Assembly (NCBI RefSeq): GCF_023278045.1
Contig: NZ_CP056783.1
Coordinates: forward strand, 2,885,501-2,949,500
Reading direction: 5' to 3'
Origin: Flavobacterium sp. K5-23
Lineage (GTDB): Bacteria; Bacteroidota; Bacteroidia; Flavobacteriales; Flavobacteriaceae
Length of the DNA stretch: 64,000 bases
The notes below the pieces were generated by a model. The model was given only the letters and a program-made list of their open reading frames with translations. It did no database searches and was not told the origin of the DNA. This document shows, one piece after another, positions 8,578 to 17,332 of the stretch. The position numbers and the translations under genes are program-made. The stretch's first letter is position 1. Every line of letters begins with the position of its first letter.

Positions 8578-10098
8578 CTACATCCAATTACTATCGGATG
8601 TTTCTATTTCGTACAACCAAAGGTTGACATATTCTTTTATTTTCGAATAATTCCCAAGCTGAAAAGCAATATTTCCACCGGCAGTATGCAGGGTTATCGA
8701 ACCAATATCAGCCGTTTTATGCCAAAAAAGCTGTGATGTTGTTATCGCCTGAATTTTACCAGGCTCAATAATTTCATTTTTAATGTCCCAGGCACCGCTT
8801 TGCTTTATGATAAAATCATCATTAACGTACAGTCGATTATTTCTAAAAATAAAAAATTGTATCAATCCAACGAAAACAATATACACAAAAACACCTAAAC
8901 CAAGACTAATTCCCTGTAATTCAATATAACTCCTAAAGAGAAACACTAAAAACAAAGGTAAGCCTATTGTTAGAAAAACCGAAAAACCAAGTTTCCGAAA
9001 ATTAGGTTCCATTACAACTCCTTTTTCAGGTAATTTACGAAAGAGTAATTTCAAGATCTCATCGCGTTCCTGCTCATTACAACCGGGTATTTCTATTACC
9101 GATTTTTGTTCTTCCGCAGATCCACTAGTTGCTTGCTTAATTTTCAGCTCTAAAATATTCATCTTTTTCTGGAAATAATTTCTAGAAACAGACGTGATTT
9201 GGACTTTTTCAGGCTTAATAATCGTGTTCTTCGTGTTTAGCAACCCAAAAGAAAGCAATAACGATCCCTTTTGTCTGGTAATTTTATAATCGAAATAACG
9301 AAAAACCACTCTTACAATATTCACCATTAAAACAAGGGCTAGTAAAAATAAGGCAATGACTATAATTGTCTGTATTATAATATTCTGATCAACATAATCT
9401 TCAAAATTCTCATCTGGAATCAAGTCTTTTCCAGTGATTTTATTAAAATAATCCGAAACGGTAATGACAAAAATCAAAAGTAACGAGATGCTTTTTAGAT
9501 AATTAGAAGTAATTCCAATTTTCAGCAAACTCAAGAAACTAATTTTAATAACATCAAAGGACTCTGTAGCTTCGTCTACAACTCCATAATCTGCATCTTC
9601 AGTGTCTGATTCTAAAGTTGAAGTTTTTATTCTTTTTTCATTTTCTAACAATCGAGATTTTAATTCCAGTGCCAGTTCGTGAGAAATAGCCTTGATAGCA
9701 CCTTCTTTTTTATTGCTTCCAGCAGTATCAACAGCCAATTCATATACTCCAACTAATTTTTGAAGGAAAGACTGATTGATATTTACTTGTTGGATTTTAT
9801 TAAGCTGAATAGTGGTTATCGTTTTATTAAAAACACCTTCTGATATAACAAATTCTTCATTTTCATTATCCAATAAAAAGGTGAAATTCAGGTATTGCAG
9901 GAAGGATACAATTCCAATAATTACAAAAGTAGCAAAGATCCCCAGAAAGAAATACAACTTATTAACCTCATCAAATTTAAAAAGCCAGACCACCATAACG
10001 GGCCATAATGCTTTTGCATATTGCTGAAGAGTGTAAAAAAACAACACTAAAACCCCAATAACAGACTGCCTTTGGGGCTGACTAAAATCAGTACTCAT
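8578..10098 (-). CDS. membrane protein with repeated bacterial PH (bPH2/DUF304) domains, YdbT-like
   Basis: A 506-residue protein with paired transmembrane segments at about 18-65, 205-255 and 375-415. Each pair is followed by a soluble beta-rich region resembling a bPH2 domain (for example VISEGVFNKTITTIQLNKIQ after residue 85). The repeated plan of two helices plus PH-like domain, three times, is that of the YdbT family. The exact role is unknown; Bacillus YdbS/YdbT have been linked to resistance to antimicrobial peptides. Its start overlaps the stop of the preceding single-domain gene by one base, so the two are a translationally coupled pair. Confidence 0.85.
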   Translation of the reverse strand: MSTDFSQPQRQSVIGVLVLFFYTLQQYAKALWPVMVVWLFKFDEVNKLYFFLGIFATFVIIGIVSFLQYLNFTFLLDNENEEFVISEGVFNKTITTIQLNKIQQVNINQSFLQKLVGVYELAVDTAGSNKKEGAIKAISHELALELKSRLLENEKRIKTSTLESDTEDADYGVVDEATESFDVIKISFLSLLKIGITSNYLKSISLLLIFVITVSDYFNKITGKDLIPDENFEDYVDQNIIIQTIIVIALFLLALVLMVNIVRVVFRYFDYKITRQKGSLLLSFGLLNTKNTIIKPEKVQITSVSRNYFQKKMNILELKIKQATSGSAEEQKSVIEIPGCNEQERDEILKLLFRKLPEKGVVMEPNFRKLGFSVFLTIGLPLFLVFLFRSYIELQGISLGLGVFVYIVFVGLIQFFIFRNNRLYVNDDFIIKQSGAWDIKNEIIEPGKIQAITTSQLFWHKTADIGSITLHTAGGNIAFQLGNYSKIKEYVNLWLYEIETSDSNWM

Positions 10099-10619
10099 TA
10101 TAATTGTTTTTGAATTTTACCCATTAATAACTGCTTAATATTCTCGGCTTGTTCTTTTTGTATTCCAGGAATATTTATATCACTCGAGCTCCCTCCGGCT
10201 GTAAATATTTCTATAGTCGCCAATTTAAAAAAACGAGAAACCATTCCTTCGTGTAAGGCTACGTGCTGTACTCTATTATACGGAATTACAATAGTATTTG
10301 TTGCAATTATTCCATATCTAAAAAGCACATCATGGTTTCTAAAAGCATACCCTTTATTCTTGAAAGATAGAAAGGACATTACTATTAAAAAAATAGTAAA
10401 AAGAGGAGATGCAATACCGATAATCAACCATATTTTATTCGAAAATAATTCAGGTTTATTATAAAAAAATCCTCCAATAGCAACTATAACAACTCCAATA
10501 AAAATAGCCAGATTGACACACACAACTCCTAAGTATTTAGAATGCAATTTTGAAAACTGCACTTCTTCAAATTTAGGAAGCTGTGTTACATCAATCGTTT
10601 CGTTTATAAAATTCTCCAT
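10098..10619 (-). CDS. bacterial PH (bPH2) domain membrane protein, YdbS-like
   Basis: A 173-residue protein with two adjacent helices (about 29-50 and 63-85) followed by one bPH2 domain: beta strands around HDVLFRYGIIATNTIVIPYNRVQHV and an amphipathic C-terminus. It is the one-domain partner of the three-domain protein encoded immediately downstream; a one-base stop/start overlap at 10098 supports a two-subunit complex. The start ATG at 10619 gives a cytosolic N-terminus. The function is unknown, inferred only from the YdbS/YdbT pairing. Confidence 0.82.
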   Translation of the reverse strand: MENFINETIDVTQLPKFEEVQFSKLHSKYLGVVCVNLAIFIGVVIVAIGGFFYNKPELFSNKIWLIIGIASPLFTIFLIVMSFLSFKNKGYAFRNHDVLFRYGIIATNTIVIPYNRVQHVALHEGMVSRFFKLATIEIFTAGGSSSDINIPGIQKEQAENIKQLLMGKIQKQL

Positions 10620-10769
10620 TAGAAATATATGTGGTTTGATCTATTAAAATTACTCGAAATACTCACTATTACGGATGTCATTTCTCCTTCGTCTATATTG
10701 ACGAATTTCAATTTGGCTCACAATTATAACTGAACACTGAGCACTGAATACTAAAAACTAATTCCTAAA

Positions 10770-11600
10770 TTATGGTAACCATTTTTTTTCAAAATTAGGC
10801 TTACGCTTTTCTAGAAAAGCATTACGTCCTTCTTTTGCTTCTTCAGTCATATAAGCTAATCTAGTGGCTTCACCGGCAAAAACCTGTTGACCTACCATAC
10901 CGTCATCTGTAAGATTCATGGCGAATTTCAACATTTTTATAGCCATAGGTGATTTTCCTAATATTTCCTGAGCCCATTCGTAAGCAGTATCTTCAAGCTC
11001 GGCATGGGGAATCACGGCATTTACCATTCCCATATCCATAGCCTCTTGAGCTGAATAATTACGACCTAAAAAGAAAATTTCACGTGCTTTTTTCTGACCC
11101 ACCATTTTTGCCAAATATGCTGAACCGTAACCACCGTCAAAGCTAGTCACATCGGCATCAGTTTGTTTGAAGATAGCATGTTCTTTACTCGCTAAAGACA
11201 TATCACAAACAACGTGTAAACTATGTCCTCCACCAACAGCCCATCCTGGAATTACAGCAATAACAACCTTTGGCATAAAACGTATTAAACGTTGTACTTC
11301 CAATATATTTAAACGATGTTGACCGTCTTCACCCACATAACCTTGATGGCCACGAGCATTTTGATCACCACCACTACAAAAAGAATACACTCCATCTTTA
11401 GAAGAAGGACCTTCAGCAGAAAGTAAAACAACTCCTATCGAAGTATCTTCTTGTGCATCATAAAATGCATTGTATAATTCGGCAGTAGTTTTAGGACGGA
11501 AAGCATTACGCACATCAGGTCTATTGAATGCGATTCTTGCTACACCATTACATTTTTTATAGGTTATATCTTCATATTCTTTTGCTGTTATCCAATCCAT
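10770..11600 (-). CDS. menB: 1,4-dihydroxy-2-naphthoyl-CoA synthase
   Basis: A crotonase-superfamily enzyme of 276 aa that cyclises o-succinylbenzoyl-CoA to 1,4-dihydroxy-2-naphthoyl-CoA. The MenB-typical FCSGGDQ oxyanion segment is at 74-80, followed by the GHQGYV loop, the second oxyanion motif GWAVGGGHSLHVVCD near 120-134 and the DADVTSFDGGYGS catalytic segment near 147-159. The C-terminus NFEKKWLP is also typical. It is on the same strand as menA and menC but is separated from them by the PH-domain pair. The call is secure. Confidence 0.96.
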   Translation of the reverse strand: MDWITAKEYEDITYKKCNGVARIAFNRPDVRNAFRPKTTAELYNAFYDAQEDTSIGVVLLSAEGPSSKDGVYSFCSGGDQNARGHQGYVGEDGQHRLNILEVQRLIRFMPKVVIAVIPGWAVGGGHSLHVVCDMSLASKEHAIFKQTDADVTSFDGGYGSAYLAKMVGQKKAREIFFLGRNYSAQEAMDMGMVNAVIPHAELEDTAYEWAQEILGKSPMAIKMLKFAMNLTDDGMVGQQVFAGEATRLAYMTEEAKEGRNAFLEKRKPNFEKKWLP

Positions 11601-11892
11601 CTGAGTCTGTTTTTTAAATTATTTGATGTAAAAATAAATCATTTTTTACATTTTCTACTATTCTATCAAAGAGAAGCGTAGGTAATCCTTCTCTGAACAA
11701 ATAACCTATTGTGTTAAAAAACGGTAAAAAAACCAACATTTAACAGTCCAAAACTATAATAATACTTAATTTAGTCACTGTTAGTCAAATACATAGATTA
11801 CTTTTTGAATTTGATTCAACATTCTAAAGTTCACTGATTTATTAACCTAAAAAAAGAATATAATTGAGTAAAATTGAAAAATTCGTCTCTTA

Positions 11893-12087
11893 TTATTTTG
11901 TGGTTTTAAATAATAAATACAAAATAAGTGAGAAAAAGAGAGTGCTATTTACTGGAATAGTAAAAAGACTAATAGTAACACCTACGGTTAATACGTAAGA
12001 TTTGAGAATCCATATTACTGCAAAAGTATAAAATACAAAGTAGTTGAATTTTGGAAAAACTATCTTTATAAAATAAAAAGAAACCAA
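11893..12087 (-). CDS. possible small membrane protein
   Basis: A 64-residue frame with two hydrophobic segments (about residues 13-32 and 35-60), positive residues at the C-terminus and the motif PKFNY before the first helix. It has no ATG; the only practical start is TTG at 12087, and an in-frame stop lies seven codons upstream. The composition looks like a genuine small inner-membrane protein rather than random AT-rich sequence, but it could also be a decayed gene. The surrounding DNA from 11601 to 11892 holds no recognisable gene. Confidence 0.3.
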   Translation of the reverse strand: MVSFYFIKIVFPKFNYFVFYTFAVIWILKSYVLTVGVTISLFTIPVNSTLFFSLILYLLFKTTK

Positions 12088-12183
12088 ACGGTTTTTATTA
12101 TAATTCTAGTCTAGATTTCAAGTAGATTTTTGCACTGAATTATTATTTTAGCTTTGTCTATCGATCATTCGAAACAAGCTAAA

Positions 12184-12225
12184 AAAGAGAAAGACTAATC
12201 ATCACGATTAGTCTTTCTTTTTTTA
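12184..12225 (-). terminator. rho-independent terminator of the CvfB-like gene
   Basis: The stem GAAAGACTAATC / GATTAGTCTTTC with a five-base loop is flanked by an A-run and a T-run. It lies immediately downstream of the gene that ends at 12227 on the - strand. Confidence 0.85.
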
Positions 12226-12226
12226 T

Positions 12227-13081
12227 TTATTCCTTAACGAGGTAAATTCCATCTTCTTTTATCTCAATCAGCTTGTCTTTATACAATGCCCCAATTGCCT
12301 TCTTGAAAGTTTTCTTACTCATCTTCAAAACTGTTTTTATGTCTTCAGGATGGCTTTTATCATTCAACCTTAAAAAACCACGACTTGCACGTAGTTCGTC
12401 AAGAATGATATCAGCATTTGGCTCAATGCTTTCATAGCCTTGAATTTGCAATGCAACATCAATTTTATTATCAGGACGTATCGTTTTAATATATCCACGC
12501 AAACGATCACCGGTACGAATTGCATCATCATAAACCTCATCCTTATACAACAAACCTTTATGACGCTCATTGATGATAACGTTAATCCCTAACTCGGTAA
12601 TATGAGAAACAATCAACTCTACTTCTTCTCCTTTTTCGACTGTAAGCTCGTCATTTTTAAGGAATTGGTTGGTTTTACTGGAAGCAACCAAACGATTGGT
12701 TTTTTCATCCATATAAAGGTAAACCAAGTAACGTTTTCCTTTTTCCATAGGACGTGCTTGCTCCTTGAAAGGTACCAGAATGTCTTTTTCCATTCCCCAA
12801 TCCATAAATGCACCTACTTGATTCGTGTAATTTACACGTAGAAGTGCAAATTCGTTCAATAATATATAAGGCTCCAAAGTTGTAGCAACAGGTCTTTCTT
12901 CGTGATCCAAATAAACGAAAACAATAAGCTCCTCGCCTATTTCAAATTCATTTGGAACATATTTATTGGGTAAAAGTATATCGTGAATTCCTTCAGGGTC
13001 CTGTTCAGGGTTCCCTAAAAACAAACCAACTTTGGTATCACGTAATATGGTAAGCGTATTGTATTTTCCTATTTCAATCAT
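12227..13081 (-). CDS. S1-domain RNA-binding protein, CvfB family
   Basis: A 284-residue protein with three successive S1/OB-type domains (about 5-65, 75-135 and 145-212) and a C-terminal winged-helix segment (about 222-282, KTVLKMSKKTFKKAIGALYKDKLI). This is the domain order of CvfB (YitL), an RNA-binding regulator known from Firmicutes virulence control; the Bacteroidota orthologues are uncharacterised. GNPEQDPEGIHDILLP near the N-terminus is a typical family loop. The TACCTTTG box on the - strand (13103-13110) sits about 20 bp upstream of the ATG. The gene is monocistronic with its own terminator. Confidence 0.88.
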   Translation of the reverse strand: MIEIGKYNTLTILRDTKVGLFLGNPEQDPEGIHDILLPNKYVPNEFEIGEELIVFVYLDHEERPVATTLEPYILLNEFALLRVNYTNQVGAFMDWGMEKDILVPFKEQARPMEKGKRYLVYLYMDEKTNRLVASSKTNQFLKNDELTVEKGEEVELIVSHITELGINVIINERHKGLLYKDEVYDDAIRTGDRLRGYIKTIRPDNKIDVALQIQGYESIEPNADIILDELRASRGFLRLNDKSHPEDIKTVLKMSKKTFKKAIGALYKDKLIEIKEDGIYLVKE

Positions 13082-13102
13082 TTTATTCTATTTTCTAAGC
13101 CG

Positions 13103-13110
13103 CAAAGGTA
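13103..13110 (-). promoter_or_regulatory. -7 promoter box of the CvfB-like gene
   Basis: On the - strand the sequence reads TACCTTTG, matching the Bacteroidota primary sigma -7 consensus TAnnTTTG, about 20 bp before the ATG. No clear TTG element is seen at the -33 position. Confidence 0.55.
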
Positions 13111-13354
13111 CGAAGTTTGAAAATAGCATAACGAAAAATGATTTTATAAAAGAATATTCCTTTTAAACAATGTGAAATTTATTTACCTAATAGAATGTTA
13201 ACCCACTAGAAAACAATTAAAACTAATCGAGTTACTTACTTAAAAACCAATATTAAATCTAATAAACTCAATCTTTATTATAGTTTTTAATGACTGTGAA
13301 TACTTTAGAATAGCATTAACAAGATGAAATATTTGCGTTTTAAACAATAACACA

Positions 13355-13376
13355 CCCCTAACCCTCTCAAGAGGGG
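13355..13376. repeat. dispersed palindromic repeat (CCCCTAACCCTCTCAAGAGGGG type)
   Basis: A GC-rich island in AT-rich intergenic DNA with the perfect palindrome CCCTCT-CA-AGAGGG. I recognise this type of sequence as a repeat scattered through many Bacteroidota intergenic regions. The rest of 13082-13463 shows no gene. Confidence 0.5.
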
Positions 13377-13463
13377 AATTTGTCCCCGTTAATATTTAAC
13401 CTTTAGTTGTTTGTTAAATAAATAAGTCGAAAAATTAATTTCTATTAAATATTATTTAATCCT

Positions 13464-13471
13464 TAAATTTG
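13464..13471 (+). promoter_or_regulatory. -7 promoter box of the M28 peptidase gene
   Basis: TAAATTTG matches TAnnTTTG and lies 17 bp before the ATG at 13489, implying a short leader of about ten bases. The -33 element is not obvious. Confidence 0.55.
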
Positions 13472-13488
13472 GAAAAAACTATAACCAT

Positions 13489-14841
13489 ATGAAACCAAAT
13501 CTTTTAAATATCTTCTTTACTTTTCTCTTTTTTACACATATTGTTTCCGCACAAAACATTTCAAAAGATCCAGAAATAAAAAAAATGCTTACTGAGGTTA
13601 AAGCGGAAAGCCTTGAAGCAACGGTTAAAAAGCTAGTGTCTTTTGGTACTCGACATACTTTAAGTGATACTAAAAGCAAAACTCGAGGAATAGGTGCCGC
13701 GCAAACTTGGGTAAAATCTGAATTTGATAGATATGCATTAGAATCTAATGGTCGATTAACCTCAAAAATTGATTATTTCACTATCAAAGCCGATGGGAGA
13801 AGAATTGCGGTTGACAGTCAATTAGGAAACGTTATGGCGACTCTTAAAGGAACTGACCCTACAGATGACAGAGTTCTTATCATAAGCGGACATTTAGACT
13901 CTAGAGTAACTGATGTTATGGATTCTAAATCAGATGCACCAGGTGCAAATGACGATGGTTCAGGAGTAGCTGCTATGATGGAACTGGCAAAGATTATGAG
14001 TAAAAGAGAATTTCCTTTTACATTGATTTTTGTTGCTGTAACCGGAGAAGAACAAGGTTTATATGGCGCTAGACATTTGGCTGAATTAGCCAAAAAAGAA
14101 AATTGGAATATCATAGCAATGATAAACAATGATATGATAGGAAACAGTTTGTCAAGTGGTACGCAAATTAGAGACAATACACAAGTTAGAGTTTTTAGCG
14201 AAACTATACCTTATCTAGAAACCGAAGACGAAGGTAAAATGCGTAAATCCACTAATAGAGATAATGATAGCCCGTCGAGACAACTTGCACGATATATTAA
14301 AACAACTACAAATGACTATGTAGATCAACTTGATATTAATTTAGTATATCGAAATGATCGTTTTTTACGTGGTGGCGACCATACTCCTTTTAGCCAAAAT
14401 GGATTTACTGCTATCCGTTTTTGTGAAATGAATGAAAACTACGATCATCAACATCAAGATTTAAGAACTGAAAACAATATTAAATTTGGAGATCTTCCGG
14501 AATTTATGGATTTTGAATACCTTAGAAAAATCACTTGTTCAAATCTAGCCACTTTTAGTAATTTAGCTTGGTCACCTAAGGCCCCTTTAAATGTTGGGAT
14601 TGAAGTCAAAGAACTTACTAACTCTTCCACTTTAGTATGGAAAGCACCATCAGGAAAAAAGGTATTTGGTTATAAAATTTTAATCAGAGAAACAGCTTCA
14701 CCACATTGGGGAAAAAGCGTATTTGTAACTGGTGAAAAGGCTGAAATACCTTATTCAAAAGACAATTTTTTCTTTGCAGTACAATCTATAGATGAATTAG
14801 GTCATTCTAGTTTACCTATTTTCCCTGTTCCCTTAAGATAA
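13489..14841 (+). CDS. secreted M28-family zinc metallopeptidase
   Basis: A 450-residue exported aminopeptidase-like protein. A signal peptide (about 1-21, ending VSAQ) is followed by the M28 catalytic domain. Zinc ligands and catalytic residues are visible: GHLDS (His at 135), APGANDDGSG (about 152-161), TGEEQGLYGA (185-194; catalytic and ligand Glu), MINNDMIGN (about 208-216) and GGDHTPF (His near 304). After residue about 365 comes a beta-rich fibronectin-III-like tail. No T9SS C-terminal domain is evident, so the protein is probably periplasmic or released. It is monocistronic, with its own promoter box and a shared terminator. Confidence 0.9.
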   Translation: MKPNLLNIFFTFLFFTHIVSAQNISKDPEIKKMLTEVKAESLEATVKKLVSFGTRHTLSDTKSKTRGIGAAQTWVKSEFDRYALESNGRLTSKIDYFTIKADGRRIAVDSQLGNVMATLKGTDPTDDRVLIISGHLDSRVTDVMDSKSDAPGANDDGSGVAAMMELAKIMSKREFPFTLIFVAVTGEEQGLYGARHLAELAKKENWNIIAMINNDMIGNSLSSGTQIRDNTQVRVFSETIPYLETEDEGKMRKSTNRDNDSPSRQLARYIKTTTNDYVDQLDINLVYRNDRFLRGGDHTPFSQNGFTAIRFCEMNENYDHQHQDLRTENNIKFGDLPEFMDFEYLRKITCSNLATFSNLAWSPKAPLNVGIEVKELTNSSTLVWKAPSGKKVFGYKILIRETASPHWGKSVFVTGEKAEIPYSKDNFFFAVQSIDELGHSSLPIFPVPLR

Positions 14842-14853
14842 TATTTATCCACA

Positions 14854-14880
14854 AAAAAAGCGCCCAAAAGGCGCTTTTCA
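14854..14880. terminator. bidirectional rho-independent terminator
   Basis: The stem AAAAGCGCC / GGCGCTTTT with a five-base loop is flanked by A- and T-runs. It sits between the convergent M28 peptidase and DUF2853 genes. Confidence 0.85.
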
Positions 14881-14897
14881 ATATCTTTAATCATTGT

Positions 14898-15239
14898 TTA
14901 GTTGTAAACACTTTCTTTCTTGAAGTGAACAGCTAATAAATAATAAATTACCGCTCTATATTTATTTTTGTTAGAACGCCCGTATTTTTCCATTACTGCA
15001 TCAATACCTGCATCTAAATTTGCTCCGTCAACTAGTCCTAGCTTCTTGATAAGAAAATTATTCTTCACAGTATCTAATTCTGATTGCTGACTTCCTGCTA
15101 CAGTAGAGGAATCCGCATTATATATGGAAGGACCACAACCAATAGTTACTTTTGTCAATAAATCCATATTTGGAGTTACGCTGCATTTTTCTTTTAAATC
15201 TGCCGCATACTTTACAATTAATTCGTCTCTCTTGCTCAT
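14898..15239 (-). CDS. DUF2853 family protein
   Basis: A 113-residue soluble helical protein. The sequence from SKRDELIVKYAADLK through VTIGCGPSIYNADSSTVA to KYRAVIYYLLAVHFKKE matches what I know of DUF2853, a small family of unknown function in Bacteroidota and Proteobacteria. There is no signal peptide or membrane segment. It is monocistronic and shares a terminator with the convergent peptidase. Confidence 0.85.
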   Translation of the reverse strand: MSKRDELIVKYAADLKEKCSVTPNMDLLTKVTIGCGPSIYNADSSTVAGSQQSELDTVKNNFLIKKLGLVDGANLDAGIDAVMEKYGRSNKNKYRAVIYYLLAVHFKKESVYN

Positions 15240-15427
15240 AAATAAAATTTAATAGTTGATTACTAATTCGTTATACTCTCAAATTTAAACAAATATTTAT
15301 TATTCTAAGCCTGATTCTCAAAAAATTTATAAAAAACATCTTATAAATATTACTTTTTATTTATTCGAAAAAGAATTTAAAAACACAAATGCAAAAAAAT
15401 CCAAAACCTCTTTTCCCTAAATATTAT

Positions 15428-17089
15428 TTATACTAACTCCTTAAAATACTGCAATAAAACACCATTGTTTTCAAGTGTTGGCGTGAAAATCTCTAAAATA
15501 CAAGGACTGTTATTCTCAGAATATAAATCAGTCAAACTTTTATCCAAACTCAATTCGTCAGAAGCTGTAAAGTACTTAAATCGATACATTTTGGCTAATT
15601 GTTCTGCAGTTAGACAATGTGATGTTTCAAAAAACGTATTAAAGACTTCGGTTTCTTGATGTCCTGGTAAAATTCTAAAAATACCTCCACCTCCATTATT
15701 TATCAAAATAATCTTGAAGTTCTTGGGAATATACTCATTCCATAATGCATTACTGTCGTATAGAAAGCTAATATCTCCTGTAATGAGAACAGCTGGCCTT
15801 TTAGTATTTATTGCTGCTCCTATAGCTGTTGAAGTGCTGCCGTCAATTCCGCTAGTACCTCTATTACAGAACACCTCAATCGCAGGATCTATATTAAATA
15901 ATTGTGCATACCTAATGGTAGAGCTGTTGCTTAAATGCAACATACATTCTTTAGGCAGTGAAGGAATCACTTTTTCAAAAACTTTAAAGTCCGAAAAAGG
16001 AATTTGAGTCAGGTATTCAAGGTGTTTAGCTTTACGTAGCGTTACTGTCTCCTGAATATTAGCATTATAAGTACTTTCTATTTCTTTGGCTCCAGCCAAT
16101 AATTCATTAAAAAAAGCATTTGGTTTAAGTTCAATATGATTAGTCAAACAACAAAAAGTGTCATACGCACGTAAAGGATCTATATGCCAATGAAACTTTG
16201 GCTGATAATCTCTCAAAAAAGCTTTTATCCTTTTGGAAACTATCATTCCCCCGAAGGTTATCAGTATTTCAGGTTTAAAATCTTCAAAATCACTCTTTGT
16301 GAAAGGGGTAATAATCGTGTCAATATTATTCAGAAAACTAGGGTGATGCAAATTAGAAGTCACTTCAGTCATCACAACAACCGAATCATCTTTGGCTAAT
16401 GAATCAATTACTTGTGTGTCAATTTCATCACAATCATTGACTCCCACTAAGATTAATTTCTTTTTGGCAATATTCCATAATTTTGAAAAAGCTGCAATAT
16501 CTACTGAGGAAATGTTATCATTATCAGATGAAAGTTCAGTTATAGTTACTTCAACATCAAGTTCCGAAGTGGTTTGATATAATGGTTCTTCAAAAGGGGC
16601 GTTGATATGAACTGGTCCTTTTTTGGCGAAAGCCGTATTAATTGCTTCATTTATTTTCAAGTCATTTTCTAATGAAGCTTTTTCGTTTAAATTGGCATTA
16701 TATAAAGAATGATTGGCAAATACATTTTCTTGTCGAATGGTTTGGCCGTCGCCAATATCTATTTTGTCCAATGGTCTATCAGCAGAAATCACAACTAAAG
16801 GAATCTGGCTGTAAAAAGCTTCGGCAACTGCAGGATAATAATTCAATAAAGCCGATCCTGATGTACAAATTACCGCCACAGGTTTCTTGATTTGCTGGGC
16901 AATACCCAAAGCAAAAAATGCAGCACAACGCTCATCAGCAATACTGTAACATTTAAATTCGGGATTATTGACAAAGCCGATAGTCAAAGGGGCGTTTCTT
17001 GAACCTGGAGATATCACTATGTTTTTTATTCCTTTGGCCAAACAAATTTGGATTATGCTTTGCGCTAAAGGTATTTTGGGGTAGATCAT
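15428..17089 (-). CDS. menD: SEPHCHC synthase (2-succinyl-5-enolpyruvyl-6-hydroxy-3-cyclohexene-1-carboxylate synthase)
   Basis: A thiamine-diphosphate enzyme of 553 aa that joins 2-oxoglutarate and isochorismate in menaquinone synthesis. The N-terminal PYR domain shows VISPGSRNAPLT (about 25-36) and a conserved Glu in IADERCAAFFALG; ISADRP near 100 is typical of MenD. The C-terminal PP domain carries GTSGIDGSTSTAIGA (about 406-420) and the ThDP/Mg motif GDISFLYD ending in NNGGGGIF. The usual flavobacterial upstream partner, isochorismate synthase (MenF), is not adjacent. The - strand TATATTTG box at 17110-17117 is a good promoter candidate. Confidence 0.95.
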   Translation of the reverse strand: MIYPKIPLAQSIIQICLAKGIKNIVISPGSRNAPLTIGFVNNPEFKCYSIADERCAAFFALGIAQQIKKPVAVICTSGSALLNYYPAVAEAFYSQIPLVVISADRPLDKIDIGDGQTIRQENVFANHSLYNANLNEKASLENDLKINEAINTAFAKKGPVHINAPFEEPLYQTTSELDVEVTITELSSDNDNISSVDIAAFSKLWNIAKKKLILVGVNDCDEIDTQVIDSLAKDDSVVVMTEVTSNLHHPSFLNNIDTIITPFTKSDFEDFKPEILITFGGMIVSKRIKAFLRDYQPKFHWHIDPLRAYDTFCCLTNHIELKPNAFFNELLAGAKEIESTYNANIQETVTLRKAKHLEYLTQIPFSDFKVFEKVIPSLPKECMLHLSNSSTIRYAQLFNIDPAIEVFCNRGTSGIDGSTSTAIGAAINTKRPAVLITGDISFLYDSNALWNEYIPKNFKIILINNGGGGIFRILPGHQETEVFNTFFETSHCLTAEQLAKMYRFKYFTASDELSLDKSLTDLYSENNSPCILEIFTPTLENNGVLLQYFKELV

Positions 17090-17109
17090 TGTATAAAATT
17101 TCTGTGTTA

Positions 17110-17117
17110 CAAATATA
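17110..17117 (-). promoter_or_regulatory. -7 promoter box of menD
   Basis: It reads TATATTTG on the - strand, matching TAnnTTTG, about 20 bp upstream of the menD ATG. No TTG at the expected -33 spacing. Confidence 0.55.
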
Positions 17118-17332
17118 CTAAGTTGAAAAGTAAAAACTACATCATTCCTACATTTGGCTCTTTTTTCTTCTTTCCTCTTGTCACTTGTTTTTTCCGTAAT
17201 CCTGTTTTAATAAAATTAAGCATCTTTGTACTTATAATAACCCAATAATAAAGCCTAATTCACAGAAAGAGAATATATTTGTGTTTCTTTTTTTCGAAAA
17301 AATAAATTTAGACTAACATTAAAAATTAAAAT

